Shown piece by piece: positions 5,385-5,979 of a stretch of DNA of 5,979 bases (the first letter of the stretch is position 1; every line of letters begins with the position of its first letter). Made by a program: the position numbers and the translations under genes. The notes below the pieces were generated by a model. The model was given only the letters and a program-made list of their open reading frames with translations. It was not told the origin of the DNA and did not search any database. This DNA comes from an uncultured Clostridia bacterium (GTDB lineage Bacteria > Bacillota > Clostridia > Oscillospirales > CAG-272). The stretch spans positions 1-5,979 of the forward strand of contig CALDMI010000192.1 in assembly GCA_937914815.1 (NCBI GenBank). Reading direction: 5' to 3'.

Positions 5385-5840
5385 TTACTTGTCCTCACAC
5401 CATTTATAATTGTAAAACACATCATCATCTTCAACTTCTTTTATAAAAATTGAAATGAAAATGATTCTGTGAGTTTCGGGATTATCCTCTAACCAATAGC
5501 CATTGTCCGATACATATTCTTCTTCCCAGTCATCGTATCGTAAGGAAGGGTCGATCTTTTCGGCGTCATCAATTGACATCCCTATGCTTATGCCGTTATC
5601 CAAGCGCCAATCGGAATTATTTTCAAAGTACATTTTGAACATTTTTCCTTTAGCAAAGAACAGACTCACGGTATTATCAATCCGAATGATATCCCACGGA
5701 ACCTCGGGAGTACAACCTTTATTTGTCCAAAACTCGGTTCTGTATTTGATTTTTTTTGCTTTCAAATATTCACATACAGCTGTATAAGAGATATCAAACC
5801 GGATTTCGTCAAAGCCGTAGTATGGAATAATTGTTCTCAT
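5385..5840 (-). CDS. Hypothetical acidic protein, probable orphan immunity protein
   Basis: A 151-residue cytoplasmic protein with no signal peptide or membrane segment. It starts at the ATG at 5840, with AGGAGG (5849-5854) 8 nt upstream. It is acidic and aromatic-rich. Two similar motifs may be internal repeats: IRFDISYTAVCEYLKAKKI (13-31) and ISIGMSIDDAEKIDPSL (84-100), then YDDWEEEY and GYWLEDN. This pattern recalls small beta-rich proteins of the BLIP-like kind, which are common among toxin immunity proteins. It lies between two DUF4926 genes on the same strand, with no terminator between. At 36% GC (hand count, 165 of 456) and 3 ATA of 17 Ile codons, it differs strongly from the genes to the left, which suggests horizontal transfer. 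I do not recognise a named family; immunity function is inferred from context. Confidence 0.7.
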   Translation of the reverse strand: MRTIIPYYGFDEIRFDISYTAVCEYLKAKKIKYRTEFWTNKGCTPEVPWDIIRIDNTVSLFFAKGKMFKMYFENNSDWRLDNGISIGMSIDDAEKIDPSLRYDDWEEEYVSDNGYWLEDNPETHRIIFISIFIKEVEDDDVFYNYKWCEDK

Positions 5841-5894
5841 TTTTTATCCCTCCTGAAAATCAATTTTGCAGTCTCTTTGCCGTTTGTTTTGCAC

Positions 5895-5979
5895 TAATTG
5901 GAGCGAGTCTTCAAAAATCCGTTACAAGTTTTAATTGATCAGCCGGAGTGGTAAGAACATCAACGGTTTTGCCGGTTGA
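5895..5979. repeat. Duplicated 3' end of a DUF4926 gene, copy 2
   Basis: The partner of 5057-5141. The match runs to the window edge, so the duplication probably continues to the right. Homology begins about 16 bases beyond the stop codon, at a shared TAATTG, and then stops abruptly. Confidence 0.9.
5911..5979 (-). CDS. DUF4926 domain-containing protein, C-terminal fragment (second copy)
   Basis: The last 22 codons and stop of a gene that starts right of the window. It reads STGKTVDVLTTPADQLKLVTDF. It is identical to the other copy except for the end, LVTDF here against LATDS there. No synonymous change occurs in the first 18 codons compared. It lies 70 nt before the 151-residue gene on the same strand without a terminator, so they are probably one transcript. 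The missing N-terminus cannot be assessed. Confidence 0.75.
   Translation of the reverse strand, partial: STGKTVDVLTTPADQLKLVTDF

Noticed and set aside
1..5979. CRISPR array, tRNA, rRNA or insertion-sequence ends
   Set aside because: No regularly spaced repeats, cloverleaf sequence or transposase-like reading frame was seen; the only long repeat is the DUF4926 duplication.

Overview
The window looks like chromosomal accessory DNA from a GC-rich member of the Clostridia (Firmicutes). The signs are strong AGGAGG-type ribosome binding sites, sigma-A-like promoters, a VanR/VanS-type two-component pair, and a short Clostridia-style XRE regulator. Most genes are GC-rich yet favour the ATA isoleucine codon: 11 of 18 Ile codons in the methyltransferase fragment and 14 of 21 in the response regulator. 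This is inference from sequence style; the species cannot be named.

Left part (1-1525). The 3' end of a type II DNA adenine methyltransferase (Eco57I/PaeR7I-like) runs in from the left and stops at a bidirectional terminator. Facing it is a 79-residue XRE regulator on the minus strand. Its upstream region carries an array of AGTTTA inverted repeats, probably its own operator. Diverging from it, behind a good extended -10 promoter, is a 171-residue SLOG-superfamily (DUF1273/YpsA-like) protein. A second bidirectional terminator follows. Methyltransferase, regulator and SLOG protein together have the look of a defence-type neighbourhood.

Middle part (1526-4922). One minus-strand operon reads response regulator, sensor histidine kinase, then a two-part GNAT acetyltransferase. 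It has a recognisable promoter and overlapping gene ends (8 nt and 4 nt), so the three are probably translated in a coupled way. The kinase start region contains a perfect 7-bp hairpin around one of two possible start codons. The kinase would sense an envelope signal, the regulator would bind DNA, and the acetyltransferase is a likely output or partner; none of the ligands or substrates can be read from the sequence.

Right part (about 5000-5979). Composition and codon use change sharply here (36% GC in the 151-residue gene by hand count; only 3 of 17 Ile codons are ATA). This minus-strand cassette holds a DUF4926 gene cut by the window edge, an acidic 151-residue protein that looks like an orphan immunity protein, a 126-nt gap with a possible decayed coding fragment, a second DUF4926 gene and a terminator. 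The two DUF4926 copies match at 79 of 85 aligned bases, with 55 bases identical in a row, so a recent duplication or gene conversion is likely. This is the most probable place for an undescribed system, resembling the orphan immunity arrays that accompany polymorphic toxins.
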